64,000 bases of DNA, taken from positions 8,898,001-8,962,000 of the forward strand of contig NC_044009.1 in NCBI RefSeq assembly GCF_900496995.4. Reading direction: 5' to 3'. This DNA is from Aquila chrysaetos chrysaetos. Taxonomy: Eukaryota > Chordata > Aves > Accipitriformes > Accipitridae. The notes beneath the pieces were generated by a model. That model saw only the letters and a list, made by a program, of their open reading frames with translations, did not search any database and had not been told where the DNA came from. Positions within the stretch are counted from its first letter, which is position 1. Each line of letters begins with the position of its first letter. The translations under genes were made by a program, and so were the position numbers. Below, piece after piece: positions 39,086 to 52,100 of the stretch.

Positions 39086-42000
39086 GTGCCATGAGGTTAA
39101 GCTTGGCTCTGGAGGGAATCCTGGAGGTGCTGGATGATGGAAAAACATTCTTTTCAAAGAGCAGTGCTGTTTCCTTCCTCTCTGTGTTGCATTAGCTTTG
39201 CAGAAGTCGGATAGCTCCATGACTCTGCTAGTACATAGCTGTCTTTGTCCAGAGAGAGGATGAGATGCTGGACGTGATTAAATAAGCTTGAACAGCTTAG
39301 CTCATGGGCTTTTTCACACCATGCCTTTTTTTTCTTTGCAGCTCAGTAGTGAGGTCTCTCAAGCTGGGTGTGTGAGATGTGTTCTGTGTTACCAGGTTAT
39401 ATGAGCTTCTCATAAGAGCTCCTTGGTGACTGTCTCCCTGTGTGAAGGCATGCAAAATGGGCAAAACCAGTGAGAAACACCACTTCCCCTTCTGGGACTG
39501 CCATTTTTGGCTAGCACATTTGAAAGCAAAGGTCTTGGAGGCAGGTGGGAATACTTGGCACTTCCCTTAATGCTAGTGTGGCAAATATGTGGTATGGGCT
39601 GGGATTGCCTCATGTTACTGCTTTTACAATAGGGGACTTGCCTATCTGAAGATGCACCCGTGGCTCAGGGCTGTCTTCCTTCTCACCTCTGAGGATTCTT
39701 GAGGTACCCATAGTAGCTCACTAGCACAAATAGTACAGGAGATCTGGGCTGGCTGCTGAACCAACTGCTACATGTGTTAATGGTGTCTCTTGTAAAGGGC
39801 CCAAAATCTCTGATGGGAAAGCATCTGAGAATCATGTTAAAATTGCTCCAAGGACTGAAGGCTGCATGGACACTGAAGAGCAGCTTCTTGTTTTAATGGC
39901 TGGGATGCACAGCAGTTTCTTAATGAAATCTTTTGGTTTGGTTAGTGAGTTCTGAGTTTTGGTTGGCTCTCACGTGAACCTCCAGTTCCTAATACTAAAT
40001 CAGTTTTGCTTAAAAGCAGGTAGTGAGTGGACCTCTTGCTTCCGTTGGCTACTCTGAACAAGTGGCTCTATCTTTAGCAGCTGCTTGTTGACTATGAAGC
40101 AACGATCATCCCCTTTCCCTGCCTTGGCTGCGTGCTCCACAGACGTTAGCTCCATTCAGCTGTACAGGGAGATGATTACATCCACTAATTGCATGGAAAC
40201 GTAACATCTTGCAGGATACTTTCCTGCTGAACTAGTAGACTCTACTGCCTGTTTTTTGTGGTCAAACTGATGCCAAATGACCGCAAGGGAGGAGGTAGGA
40301 GAGCAGATCTGGCATAGAGGGTTAGGGAGGAGGTAGGAGTATGCACATGGTCTGACCAGTTCAGCTGTATTGGGTAAACACATGTATGCTGTGGTGACAA
40401 ATAGCATGAATCAGTTTGTTTTCCCACTGGGCTATTGTCAACAGAGTTGAAATATGGAAATTGAAGACTATTGGCTAAATAGGCAAGTACTTAATTTGGA
40501 GAAAAGTCCTGCCTCTCTCGTAAGAGACATGCTTGCATCAGAAGTCCAAAGCAAGAGGTTGGATTCCAGGGTTGATTACTGGTGGGAAGAGTGTTCCAGG
40601 GCAGCAGTTGCTTTCCTGAGCAGGAGATAACTAAGGACACCCTTATGCTCAGTCTGTCCCTTGCTGATTTAGTAATGTGTAGAAATTTCCCACTGTGTAT
40701 ATGCTGATGTAACTAACCCTGCTGTTTCTGTAGCTCCTGGTGTAGGCATGGTCTCTGTATGGCTGCTGTAACTCAGCCTGGTGCTAAGATTGTGTTAAAC
40801 TGGTGACTGTTTTTTCTCGCCAATGTTTCCTGTGCTGTGCCATCAGGAACATGTTGGAGATGGGCTTTTTCTTGCTCTCCCGTGCCTGTTTCCCTGTGGG
40901 GCAACAGGAAACTATGTTATGCCTTGGAAGAAATGGTGCTGCTGAGCAACAGGTGCAGCTAGGGTCGTCTTTTCTTAAGCGTTTGGGAGATCAGTGAGGC
41001 AGGCTGAGCTCTGCAGCTTTCCCAGGAGGGAGTTCATTTGCTCAGCCATATTCTTTACTCCTCCATCTCCTTCCCAGTAATATGCTAGTTCTTGCTGTCA
41101 GCGCTGTGCATTATACTTACCTAGGTGTGGCCCTTATTAAAATGAGGGTAGGGTATGTAAGGAAAGATGAGCACATTTGATAAGACCTCTGAGAGAAGAG
41201 CTTTTTGGAGTAACTGCATCTTTACCAGCACCACTGAGTCACCCAGGCTCCTTAGCAGTTTGTTTCATGGCATTGCCCAAACTGTGGTCAAATGTTGCCT
41301 GAAAGGCTTTCCAAGCAGTGTGCTATCTCATCTGACCTGGGGATGGTCCTCTCTTCATTGTTTACTCTCTCTGCTTGGATTATGTCTGCCTGCTCTTTCT
41401 TTCTTAAGGGGCTCCCAGAAGGGAGATTTGACAAGGTGCAGCTACTTTAGTGTGTTAGGTCAGATGGATGAGTGAATCTCCAAGTTGTCCATACTTGACA
41501 TGCTCTATTTCACATCCCAGAGTGTTTTTTGGAGTGTGCTAGTTGGATTTATACTAGGTAAAATTTAAACGGATATTGTCCTCCAGCAGCGAATGGAGTT
41601 TGGGTCTTTGGGACCCAGCTAGAGTTAGTTTGAAGGGCCCCCTGAAAAGTGCTCAGTGTTGCTGTTGGGTATGGTTTCACTTGGCAGATCTGCTCCTGCC
41701 GTCTCTGCTGTTTGCTGCTGTAGACACAGCTAAAAACAGACTGATGATGTTGGCGTGTTCCCAAGAGGCAGCAGTGTCCTCTGTTACTTGGCCACCATCT
41801 AGGTCTCATTTTGCAGCTGGTAGCAGCTGCCTCCTTTTAAAAACAGACTTTGAGTGGGATTTGTGAGAGCTGTTGTGTCAGCATTGCCCCTGACCCAGCC
41901 TTCCTGTTGCCTTAACTTACATGAACCAGCCTCTCTCACTGTGCAGCTATTTTATGTGGGGTGCTTCTGGGGTCCTGTGCTGGGGAGGTACACTGCTTCG

Positions 42001-43200
42001 CTTTCCCTTGCTGCCCATACTCTTCTTTACTTCCTCTGAAAAACATTCCTCACTGTTGCTCCTCTTCAACCCCTGGTCTCCTGTCTGAGGACTGCAAGTC
42101 ACTCTTTGGGAGCCCAGAGACCTTTCTGCTAGCAAGCAATAAAACAAGTAGAGAAGATCAAGCATGAAAGAGGAAAGTACTGCTTCAAAAAAACGTAAAG
42201 AATAACCCTAAAGGGATTAAACTAAGAATAAATTAGTTCTACCTGGCAAGAGGAGCAGGCCCCTGCTTCTGGCAGTGCATTTCTGCTGGTTTTGTTACCT
42301 TAGTCCTGGTGGTGATCTGTCCCTTTCATAAGCTGAATCAGCCCCTGAAACCCAGCCTGGGAAAAAAGAAACCATGAGCAGGGAGTCGTTGGTTGGCTGG
42401 AGCTTTCCTGTGAACTCCTGCCCTAAATGACTTGTCCAGGATTGTGTAAGAAACTGGTAGCAGGGCACAGGCTTGAGCTCAATGGTGAGGTTATCTTAAC
42501 TAGAGATCCTGCTGCCCCGTCATAAACACACTGGCAAGTCCAGGACCTCCTCCCTCTTCCCTTGTCACCTGGTATCAACTGACCAACTCCTGCTTGCTGC
42601 AGAGAGGTGAAATAAAAAATATCATTTATCATGGGCCTGGACCAGGATAAAAAAGAAATTTCATTTAACCTGGACAGAAGAGATCTGGATGAGGGGCAGA
42701 GGAATGAAACTCCTGATGCTGTAGCAGGGCTCCTGTCTGGTTTTGAGGACTCTCTTGGGTATAGACTCTGTACTTTTTTTAGATCTAGCCTCATGCTGCT
42801 GCCCTCTGCCTGCTTCTCAGCTTTGTTGGAGGTTGAGAGTAATAAAGGTGGTGTATTTGTCTGATCACACCCTAATCTAGTGGACCCTGGAAATTGGTAA
42901 AGTGTTTTTCTTGCCCCGAGGAGGCTTTGGGCCTGAATTGTCAAGGTAAGCCTTGAGAGCATACTGCTAAGGACCGGATTGACACAGACCCTCTGCCATG
43001 TGTGCTGGCAGGCCACTGGGACTGCTTCGCAGTAGGGAAGAGGGCTTCCCTGAGGTGTTAACAGTCATCTCATCACACCTGAAACCCCTCTAAAGGGTAG
43101 AGAATATGTGGTGGGGGGTGTCTTTTAAGTTCCTGTTGGGCGGTAGTTGGGCAAGCAGGTTTCAGTGCTCAGAAATGAAATATTTAACGTGGCCAAGCCT
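39086..43200. other. Intergenic, proximal to CDC42
   Basis: No recognisable exon, RNA gene or repeat family on either strand. Open frames of up to ~100 codons lack conserved motifs. Confidence 0.6.
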
Positions 43201-43220
43201 GTAAATGGTTATGTTTCAAG

Positions 43221-43234
43221 CTGCCCTCTGGTGG
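43221..43234 (-). promoter_or_regulatory. CTCF-type motif, reverse orientation
   Basis: The minus strand reads CCACCAGAGGGCAG, matching the CTCF core CCASYAGRKGGCRS at every position. It faces the forward motif at the CDC42 promoter. Confidence 0.7.
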
Positions 43235-43276
43235 TTTTGGACAGAAGGACTGAGCTGAAAAATCAGCCTGTGTCAT

Positions 43277-43284
43277 TGACGTCA
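43277..43284. promoter_or_regulatory. CRE/ATF palindrome outside any known promoter
   Basis: A perfect TGACGTCA 43 bp from the CTCF-type motif at 43221, in a locally GC-richer, CpG-containing stretch (43250-43400). It may belong to a distal element or an unannotated promoter. Confidence 0.5.
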
Positions 43285-46200
43285 GCCCCTCGTAAGAGCC
43301 TCTGCAGCAAATTGGACTGAGTGCTCTCCGCACCACACCCAGGGACCTTCCGGAGCTGAGCAACACTCGGAGCAGGAGCCGGCAGCAGGGTGGGACAGGG
43401 TGGGCTCAACTCCAGCAGCCCTCCAGGCCTCCTGGATAGCCTGCAATGGTGCCTGGGTCATGTGTGCTGCTAGTAAAGCCTGATGAGGGACTAAACAAAC
43501 CACCTGTAAGGGTCACACAGCATGGTATCTGCATGGGAGGTGACTGGATGTTTCAGGGTGAGGTGGTGGAACTGGAGCAGGAAAATGCAGGCTGAAGGCC
43601 TTACAGCAGCTTCTTCATGGGCTCTTTGATAAGAAATGGGCTTGAGCTCTGAAGCACAGGTTTACGATGACCTTTAATCCCTTGCCATCAGTATTTGTGC
43701 TGGGATAAACTACATAAACATAAAATTGAGCTAGATAATTTACTAAGTTCCTGACTTTTAGACTTCAAGCATGTGTGAAAATACTTCTGTTAGTTTTGAA
43801 TTTCCAGCTTTTCCTTGGTTTTGAAGAAATTGGGACCCTGCTGAGGGTTGCGTAGTGCAGCCTGGGGTTGCTGCTTGCACATACAGGGAGTGTGTGTGCA
43901 TCTGCTCACTCCTCCTGTGCCTCTACTTACTGCACCTCTCAAGCTAGAGAAGTGCCTGTGTGAAAGATGTAGTTGTAAGTGTGTGAGCAAAAAGCCTAAA
44001 CCCCACACTACAAGGAGTGTACTGGTCCCCTTTGTACAGTTGCTGGAGATGCTAGTCGGAGTTGGATGAACACTGTGCAGGTTTGTGTGGCTTATTCCTG
44101 CTGGGGTGACCCCAGATATATCTGCCTGTTGGCTGATGGGCTGATATTTCCCTGGTAGCAGTTACAGTGGGTGAGCTGTATAAAAACCTAGGACATCTGC
44201 AGGTACTGTGCTGACATCTCAGCAAATGTTGCTGCTAAAAAGTCCAGCTCCTCTCTTTCCTGAATAAAAGTGGTTTCTGCACAAGTCTTGGACACTGATG
44301 ACCTGCCAATGCTCAACGTGTGGGAGGACATCAGCATCTGTTATTTTGGGGTGTTATTTTGAAAGCATACCTGTGATTGCGTGGGGAGGGGAGAGGATTT
44401 TTCACATTGACACACAGGGGAATGGTTACTTCATCCAACACACAGCCCTGGAAAGATGGATGGGTAGTAAGGAGAGTGCTGCATACATCTCCCTTGAATT
44501 TTTAACATGGGATCTAGAGTGCTATCCCTCACATAGATGTGACCTCCCTGTGTTCCCAGTGACATGGTCACAGCTTACCCAGGAGAAGCTCACAGCTCTT
44601 GACCCTTCCTGAATATTTTGGGAGCATCAGATATGTGGGGAGGTTCCCTTGCTGAGAGATGTGGCAGCAGTGAAGCAAGTAGCTATCTTGCCTGCTCCAT
44701 GATGCTCTGCTGGTTTGAAGGTGTTTCTCTTCCCCTTCCCATCAGGTGGGAGCCTTTAACAAGTCCTGTACTCCTGCTCTGCAGCTGGTCCTGGTTTGGG
44801 TCATTTGTTTCCCAAGTCTCCTTCCTCCTGCCTTTCACAATTTGGTACCCAAGGGGAACTTGAGATGCCAGCACAGTGCAGTGTGCTTCCCAGAGCTCTC
44901 AGCAGGGTGGTCCCCTACTTCTTGGTGGTTTCTGAGCTGTTTGCTGTCTTTAACCTGCCTGTCCCAGTTCTGGGCTGTGCTTACATCCAAGGGTCAGTGT
45001 AGGGTGAGAAGCAATTCCTTTTAGATGCAACCATGAGCACAGAGCGGGGGTAACGCAGGCAAAACCAGAAATGTCAGATGATGGTTGGAAGCTCGCGATG
45101 AGCACCTTCATGCACGAGTTGAGAATTGATATCTTCCAAGTGAGGTAAGTGACTGCTTTGGCCCTCAAGGAGCATTTCAGCCTTCTCATCTGTGGCCTGC
45201 CAGCGCGGTCAGCTCTTTCCTTCATGCCCTGGGTGGGCTGTATGTGTGCATTGGAGGTGTGGGGCTGTGCTGGGTGTAGAGGGGATGCTTGAATATATGT
45301 AGAAGCTAACAGCATGTGAAAGGCTTGCCCTGTAAACATGCTCTGGCTTCTTTCTCTTGGGGAGTGTCTGACTTGGGCACCACTTTTAGAAACTGCTGAG
45401 GCATCATACTGGCAGCCAAGAGGCTGTTGCTCGTTTCCTGCAAGGAGACACGAGGGACGGGTCTCCCTTGCACTCCTGCGCTGACGGGGAGATCTGGCTG
45501 TGTCTGAGCAACGCAGCTGTGGAGGAAAAGCCACTCCGCTTTCTGAAAAGCAGAAGCGGGAGGAGGCAGAAGGGCTGGTGGATGGGAGGGGGGGCTACGA
45601 TACAGTTGCGTGGTTGCTGCTCTCTTTTTTTATCCAGAGTTTGGTTTTAAGAGGTGTTGGCTGGCCCGCCCTGGAGCGCAACATCCCTGGCTTCATCCCA
45701 AGTGGTGGCTATGTTGGGATGTGCAGGTGGCTGCTGAGGTCGCCACTGGCAGCAGGGGATACTTTGCAACCCAGGAGGTGGCTATGGCAGATCCCTGGAG
45801 ATGTTCAGCGCTGCTTAGGCATAGGAGCCTCCTGTGCCAGCAAAGGGTGAGCTAATGAATATTGATTCGACTGTGAATTTGTCCTGTCCCTGGGTCAGAT
45901 CCTGGCAGAGGATGGGGTCTGCTCAGCTCTCCAGGCACAGTGTCACTGGAGAACAGGAACTTGACACTCAGTGGCTCCTGTAGAGTAAATCAGAGATGTC
46001 ACAGGCATAACTGATGTGGCATTGCACCCTTTGCTTGCTGTCAGGGTTTGCTTGTGGATAGCTCTGAAGCTTGTCCTGTATTGCATTGCCTTCATTCAGT
46101 CTAACTTAACCAGAGCATGTAGCAGCAATCACAGCTTTCTAGCACCCAAAGGTCTGGCTCTGAAGCACAAGAAAAAGCCTTTTCTATGACACTGCATTTC

Positions 46201-49050
46201 TCCGCTCATGTTCCGTATTGGGAGTGGAGCTCTGGGGGTAAACTAGGCAGGTATTGCTTGCTGTAGGCATGGTTTTTACAGGACTGGGGGGCACTTGCAG
46301 TGTTTTTTGGATTTAGGGGCAAAGAAATGAGCTCACCAACCTCTTCTGAGGATGGCCAGCTGCGTGTTTATCTCGGGCAGATAAATCTGGGCTGCTGCAC
46401 TGAATCTGCTGTCAGTGCCCAAGCTCCATGAATGTTGTGAGTACACCTGATGCCTGTGGGAGACCAGCAGCTGTGAATGCTGGTGCGGGTCTCTGCTCTG
46501 CCTGGCATCGAGAGCATTTGTGGTGCAGACTGGCATCTCCTGGGAACTCTGCCCACTGGTGCAGGGTGAGGCAAGGCCAGCCCTGTTGTTGCTTGGGGAT
46601 TGACAAGTGTTGCCTTCTGTGTACAGGCAGGGATTTAGCCCTTGCTGCCTGTATTGGGCTCATGTGGAGGCAAGGGCAAGCACAAGCTGTACTTAAATCA
46701 TTGCTGTACAGCAGAGCTGGTGTTGCTTAGCACAGTGTTTGTCCTCCGATAGGATAGGCATCCTTATTGCTGCCCCTGCAGGCAGCAAGCTTTTTTTTAT
46801 TTCCTTTGAATTAATGAAAAGAAAAAGGGAGGGGGAAAAAAAAAAAAAGAAGAAAAATAAGTCTCTTACAGCAAACCAGGGCCAACCGTCCCAAGAGGTG
46901 CTTATGAACCTGGCACTGACTGATATTTAAAACCCTGTTAAAATAAACCTTGAAATGTTTTGCGCAATGTATTTTTCTTCCCTTATTTGACAAATACTGA
47001 TCACCCTGATTTGGTATGTGCTTGAATAACAAAGATGGTAATTTGTCACCTACGTGCAGTGGGGGAACGTGTGGGGACAGAGTCGGCTGCAAGAAATAAT
47101 CTGGAATTTTTCACTGCTGCTCAGCACATGGGTTGTTACAGCCTGTGCGGCTAACCTCACCAAGATGTCCTGTCAGCCACGGTGCTGTCCCCTTCCTCTG
47201 TTCACGGTGGCTTTCCCTGGGATCAAATCCAGCATCTGGGATGGAGGTTTTCCTGCTTGCTCATGTTGCTGTCACATGCAGGATGGCTGCGGCACTGTCA
47301 CCAGAGCTGTGGGTGAAGCTGGAAGGAACTTAAGGCACCGGGGTCTGAGGGAGGTGGTGCAAGTCTGGCCTCTGATGTGAGCAGATCCTGTGGGGATAAA
47401 CCACAGGGGTGTTATATCTGGGTTAGTTATGGGGTTGCAGGGGTGGGCCAGGTACCCCCTTTTCTGTGTATGCTTATCACCTGCTCCTTGTGGGCTAGTT
47501 GGCAAACCTTTGGTGACCTGAAAGGAGCGGTTTAGGACCAGCCTGGTGTTTCCAAAGGGGGTGTCACTGCTCCAGTTAATCCCAAGTGAGCCCTGCACTG
47601 CAACGAACTGTCCTGTGGGAGGCTGGAAGAGAGGTGGGGGAGAGCTCCTGCTGATTTCCCTCTGCCTTTCCTTCTCCCACTGGCAGTCTTCTCCCATGTC
47701 TTGGTTCCCTGTGTGTCCTCCCAGTATCCTCTGACATTGTTACTCTTCTCTGTTGTGCCTCTAACCCCTTCCACCTGTCTCATATCCTCTGCAATTACTC
47801 TCTTTCCATTTATCCCTCCCTCTGCAGCTTCCTTCTCTCTTCTCCCCCCTGCTCCCATTTTGCCTTCTGTCCTTTTGAGCTGCCTCTTCTTAGGTCCCCC
47901 CTTCCCCAGAGAGGGGACTTGTTTATGGAACAGCATGGAGAGATGCTGGCAAGTAATGTCAGGAGACAGGGCCAGACAGCAGCTCCCATGTGCTCAAGCT
48001 TTCTTGGAGACTTCTCGGCGTGCCGTAGGATCTGCCAACAGTTGTGCACCTGATTCCCGTGGGGTCACGTATCGTTCGAAGCCTTTCAGAGGCTGAAAAC
48101 GTGCTGCTGAAACTGTGCTGGCCTTGCTGCAGCCTCCTGAGCAGGTGTGGGGAGAGCTGGCTGCTTGCTCCAGGTCACAGCGAGACTTTTAAACACCTCT
48201 CTCGGTGGGGGTGAAGTTGCACCAGCTCTTCAGAGCTTTCCCAGGGGCTGAGAGTTGGTACTGTTGTGGGGTTTTTTTGTTGTTTTTTTTTTTTATCCAA
48301 ATGTGACACTCTTGTGGAGTCTTTTCCAAGAGGCAAAGCAAAAGTGATTAGTGTTATGTTTGCTCAACCTTAACTACAGCTGAACAAACTTTGTTTTTCC
48401 TCCTTAGGAATTATTATTCGGGTGAAAATTAAAACAGTTTACTTGTTAGTGCTGTTACATAGTATCATGTGTTTTTCTTTCTTTTTATGTCTCCTTTTCT
48501 TTATGATCCTAAAGACGCTCCAGTGGGCTGCGGGGCAGCACGCCTGTGTGGGTCCATACAGTTCAAATGATTTTTAATTGAGCTAGCAGCCAAGTTGGCT
48601 GGGAGCACAGTGGAAATGTTAAGCCCCTTTCCCTTGAAACCGCTGATTTTAAAAATGAAAATATTATTCCTAAAAATAGTATTTAGCCTCTTCTATGAAC
48701 AGGCGAAGCAGATGTAATGCAGGCGGCATCCTTGCTTTTGTGAGATGTGGCCACCTTAGCTGTCCTGGGTTGGATTTTCAGGCTTCTGCCACATAAGTGC
48801 AGACCCTTTGCTCCTGATGGATGTTGTCTTTTCCCAAGACATATTATCTCCAGAGCTGGGGTCTCATCAGCCAGATGCTTTGCAAGGTCCTGGTCCACCC
48901 CCCTGCCTTGACACCACTGCAAAGCATCAGTGGGCTGAACGGTGACCAAACAGACCTGTCTTGGCCAAATCGCAGAGATTTTGTGCCAGTCCTGCAACCT
49001 GGCGAGGCTTTGCACTGCAGGGCGGCACCTCTGTGCAGCCTTTCCCGAGC

Positions 49051-49063
49051 CCACTAGATGGCA
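49051..49063 (+). promoter_or_regulatory. CTCF-type motif, forward orientation
   Basis: CCACTAGATGGCA matches CCASYAGRKGGCR completely over these 13 positions; the next base is A, not C/G. It lies about 5.8 kb right of the reverse motif at 43221. Confidence 0.6.
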
Positions 49064-49142
49064 AACACGTAAAAGCTTTGCTCCTCCGTTCCTGGCCGGA
49101 ATCAGGCCCTGTTTGCAGTGCCAAGGAGTGGGCTGGAGATTC

Positions 49143-49172
49143 TTTTTTTTTTTTTTTTAATTTTTTTTTTTT
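49143..49172. repeat. Interrupted poly(T) (T16-AA-T12)
   Basis: Two T runs separated by AA, about 80 bp right of the CTCF-type motif at 49051. It may be a decayed retroposon tail on the minus strand, but no body was recognised. Confidence 0.85.
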
Positions 49173-52100
49173 ACTGGGGGCCGTCTGCACCAGCAGCCAC
49201 CGGCTGTAGGTCTAGTGCAATCATTTACATTTCCAGCTCCTTTGTATAACATCAATACTGGAGAGTGTACAAACTGCTGAGCTGTTTACAACTGTGCCGG
49301 GGCTCCGCCATCAACAGAGCATGGCTGAATTAGCAGTGTCCAGCTGGGCTCCGACTGCTGCTGGACTGCAGAGAGCAGCCTAGGCTCTGTTGTTTTTGGC
49401 TTCCTCTGGATGAACCCGGCCCTGGTTTAGAGAGGATCGAGAGGAAGAGGAGAGAGGCAAGAGAGTTTAGTGGGGGAGTTTGTTCCACTGACGGGCTGTG
49501 CTGAGCAGCCTGGGTTTCCCTGCACCTCCCTGGCTGCGGAGCAAGCTCATCTGAAGTGCCTGTTTGCCCTGAAGCTGTGTCCCCATGGGGTGGTTTCTGC
49601 ATGGGGACAGGAGAGTGGGCAAAAGTGCTGAGCCCCTGTCAGGTGCCCTGATCCGTGCTTCGTAGAAGCCTGTACCAGCTGCAGCACTGCCCAGACACCC
49701 CATCCCTCTTTGTAGATGTCCCTTCAGTGCTGCTCTCTGTCCCCTGGTGTCTTAGCTCTGGTGAACCTGGGGTGGTTTGGCCTCTTTGGTGAAAGAAATT
49801 GCCAAGGTGGATGGGACAAACCTGTCCCAGGGAGGACACTGCCAGCAGGCTGATGCCTCTCCCCATCTTTGGGGACCTTTTCATGTTCTTGCGTGAAGGG
49901 AAGGTGCTGCTCAGGTTTGTGAGCTGGGACTTTTCTTTTGAGGGTTCAGGGAAACAGTGGGAGCATCTCTTGCCTCCCGAGAGTGAGGAAGCTTGAATCT
50001 CCTGGGCTGGCATGTCTCCTGATGTTGAAGAGCTGCTACCAGCAGTCCAGAGAACCTGGGGATGTGGCTGTGAAAGGAGACTTTTTCAAGATGCCTAAGT
50101 AATTCAGGAGCTTGATGGATGCAGGTATTGTGGTGCCCAGAGGGCTGCCTCTGAAAACCCTTCCAAGACTTTAATCTGTATCTTGAGAGTTTGAAATATC
50201 TTTGAAAATCTGGCCATGGTGTCTGGCCAGAGCTCAGCTGCTGTGCCTAGAAAGCAGTATTGCTTTCGAAGAGGAGACTGTGTTGCTCGAGGGGGCTTTT
50301 GGAAATGTGAGCTTTGACCCTGTGCCCTGATGAAGCCTGTCCTGCTCCGGAGCCCTGTCTGGAGACATGATGGGGGATGATTCACCCTGGGGCTGCCTGC
50401 TATGACTGAGGTGGGTGTTCAGATGCACTCCTAACCCTGGGAGGAATGGGAAGGGTCTGGGCTGTGTAATGTGTCTACAGTGCTAGTGGGGCATGCACGG
50501 AGTGCATGCCGTGCTTGCGTTGCCCTTCAATGATAAACTTGGCTGTGAATGCAGGAAAGCCATAGTGTGGTGCTGTGGGCATCTACTTTCTGCCCTGGTC
50601 CTTCCTCGGACCCCTGCAGCAGGGTCCCTGCCCCACTGCATGGCATAGGCTTTGCCTCTGCAGAGGAAGAGCACCTGGATTTTAACTCCTGCCTCAACCT
50701 TGCTCATTTTAAGCATCTGCCCTTTACCCTGCTCCCTTCTAGTTTAATTTTGCCTTGGCTCTAGCCTGGCTCCAGCACGGGTTAATCTGTCAAACTGTTT
50801 TTAACAAACCCACCCAGACAATAAACCATCTCAGATCTCTGTCCCCTCTCCCCTCCTGGGACTGATGGCAATTTGGGTTTGAAAACAATAGTCCTGGTCT
50901 AACAGACCTGATTTCATTCTCTGGGGAGATTGCAGGTTTGGTTGCTAGAGATAACTGAGTTTATGTGGTAGGCTCCAGCTCTGCAAAAGGTTCAGTTTGC
51001 TCTTGTGGTGTTTAAAAATTAGCACACTGCACAATGAATGTGTTGGTCACTCAACCTGCTGCTTGTGTTGCATGTGGGTGGGAGTCAGCCTGCAAAGGGG
51101 AGCAGGGGATGTGGTGATGGATGTCCCTGCCATGCCAGGGTGCTGTGGGGGTTAGCTCAGGTTTTGGCCACTCTTCCTAAAGTGCAGAGCCTCAAGGCAC
51201 TGCCTCAGAGTGGTGTGATTGGAAAGGGGACTGTCCATCTCTGCCCTGGGGAGCTCCAAGGTGACAGCAGTCTCTGAAATCACTTCAAGTCACCAGCAGT
51301 GCCATTGCTGTGGCCATCACAGAGGTGATGTTCAGCACCCTTTCCCAGCTCTCCATCTGAGGAAGGACTTGCACATGTACTCGTGGGAGGTGCATTGCTA
51401 ATGCGGCAGTGCTCAGGGCAGCTATTGCTTGTTGGAGGTGCAGGTGAGCCTGGCTTGCCTTGCCCGGCAGGAATCACAGCCCAACCTCAGAGCCCAGGAC
51501 TTGCTCCAGGCTTGCTCTGCGCAGGCATCGTGAGCGAAGCTGGGTTTCCAGACCCTTCCTTGCCTGCACCCTGCCTTCGGGGGGGGAGATTTAATTGCGT
51601 GCAGATAATGAAGCCTGAGAGCTACAGCTGTATTATTCCCCATCTGCTCCAGATGCATTTTATTACTGTCTTGGGTGGAGTTAGCAAAATGTCAGGCTGG
51701 AGGGAGCACAGTGCACCCTGTGGGTCCTGTCAGGGCTGGAGTTGTAGGGGAGGATCTGTGTGCTGTGTGTTCGTCACCAGACCCCCTTCTTTCTTAGTGG
51801 CTTACCCCCAAGGCACCCCAAGAAAGCTGGGGGGGACCAAGGCTGCTTCCTGGGTACCCAAGCAATCTTGCAGCTTTCCATGGGTAACGTCTGTATCCAA
51901 AGACCAACGCTGGGACCTGGAGTCTTGGAGAATGAGGATGAGTAAGGGGGGAACATGAAAACAAACCACACTGGGGGAGCTTCTGCTGGCTCCGATGACC
52001 CATGGGAACGTCTCGGGACTGGGTGCTGGTTTAGGAAGGTCTGCGTCACTGTATTTTCATTTCTGGGAGCAGCTCAGAGAATCAGGGCTCTGGTATGCAG

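Noticed and set aside
42423-43016. 197-codon minus-strand open frame in the intergenic region
   Set aside because: No recognisable domain, no exon-like conservation pattern, and no promoter or poly(A) arrangement. Chance frames of this size are expected in GC-rich desert.
44950-45534. 194-codon minus-strand open frame, considered as a possible gene
   Set aside because: Composition is background-like and it has no similarity to WNT4 or any family I know.
45771-45782. CCAGGAGGTGGC as another CTCF site
   Set aside because: It has a mismatch at a conserved position (G where C/T is expected), is weaker than the three reported, and such near matches occur by chance.
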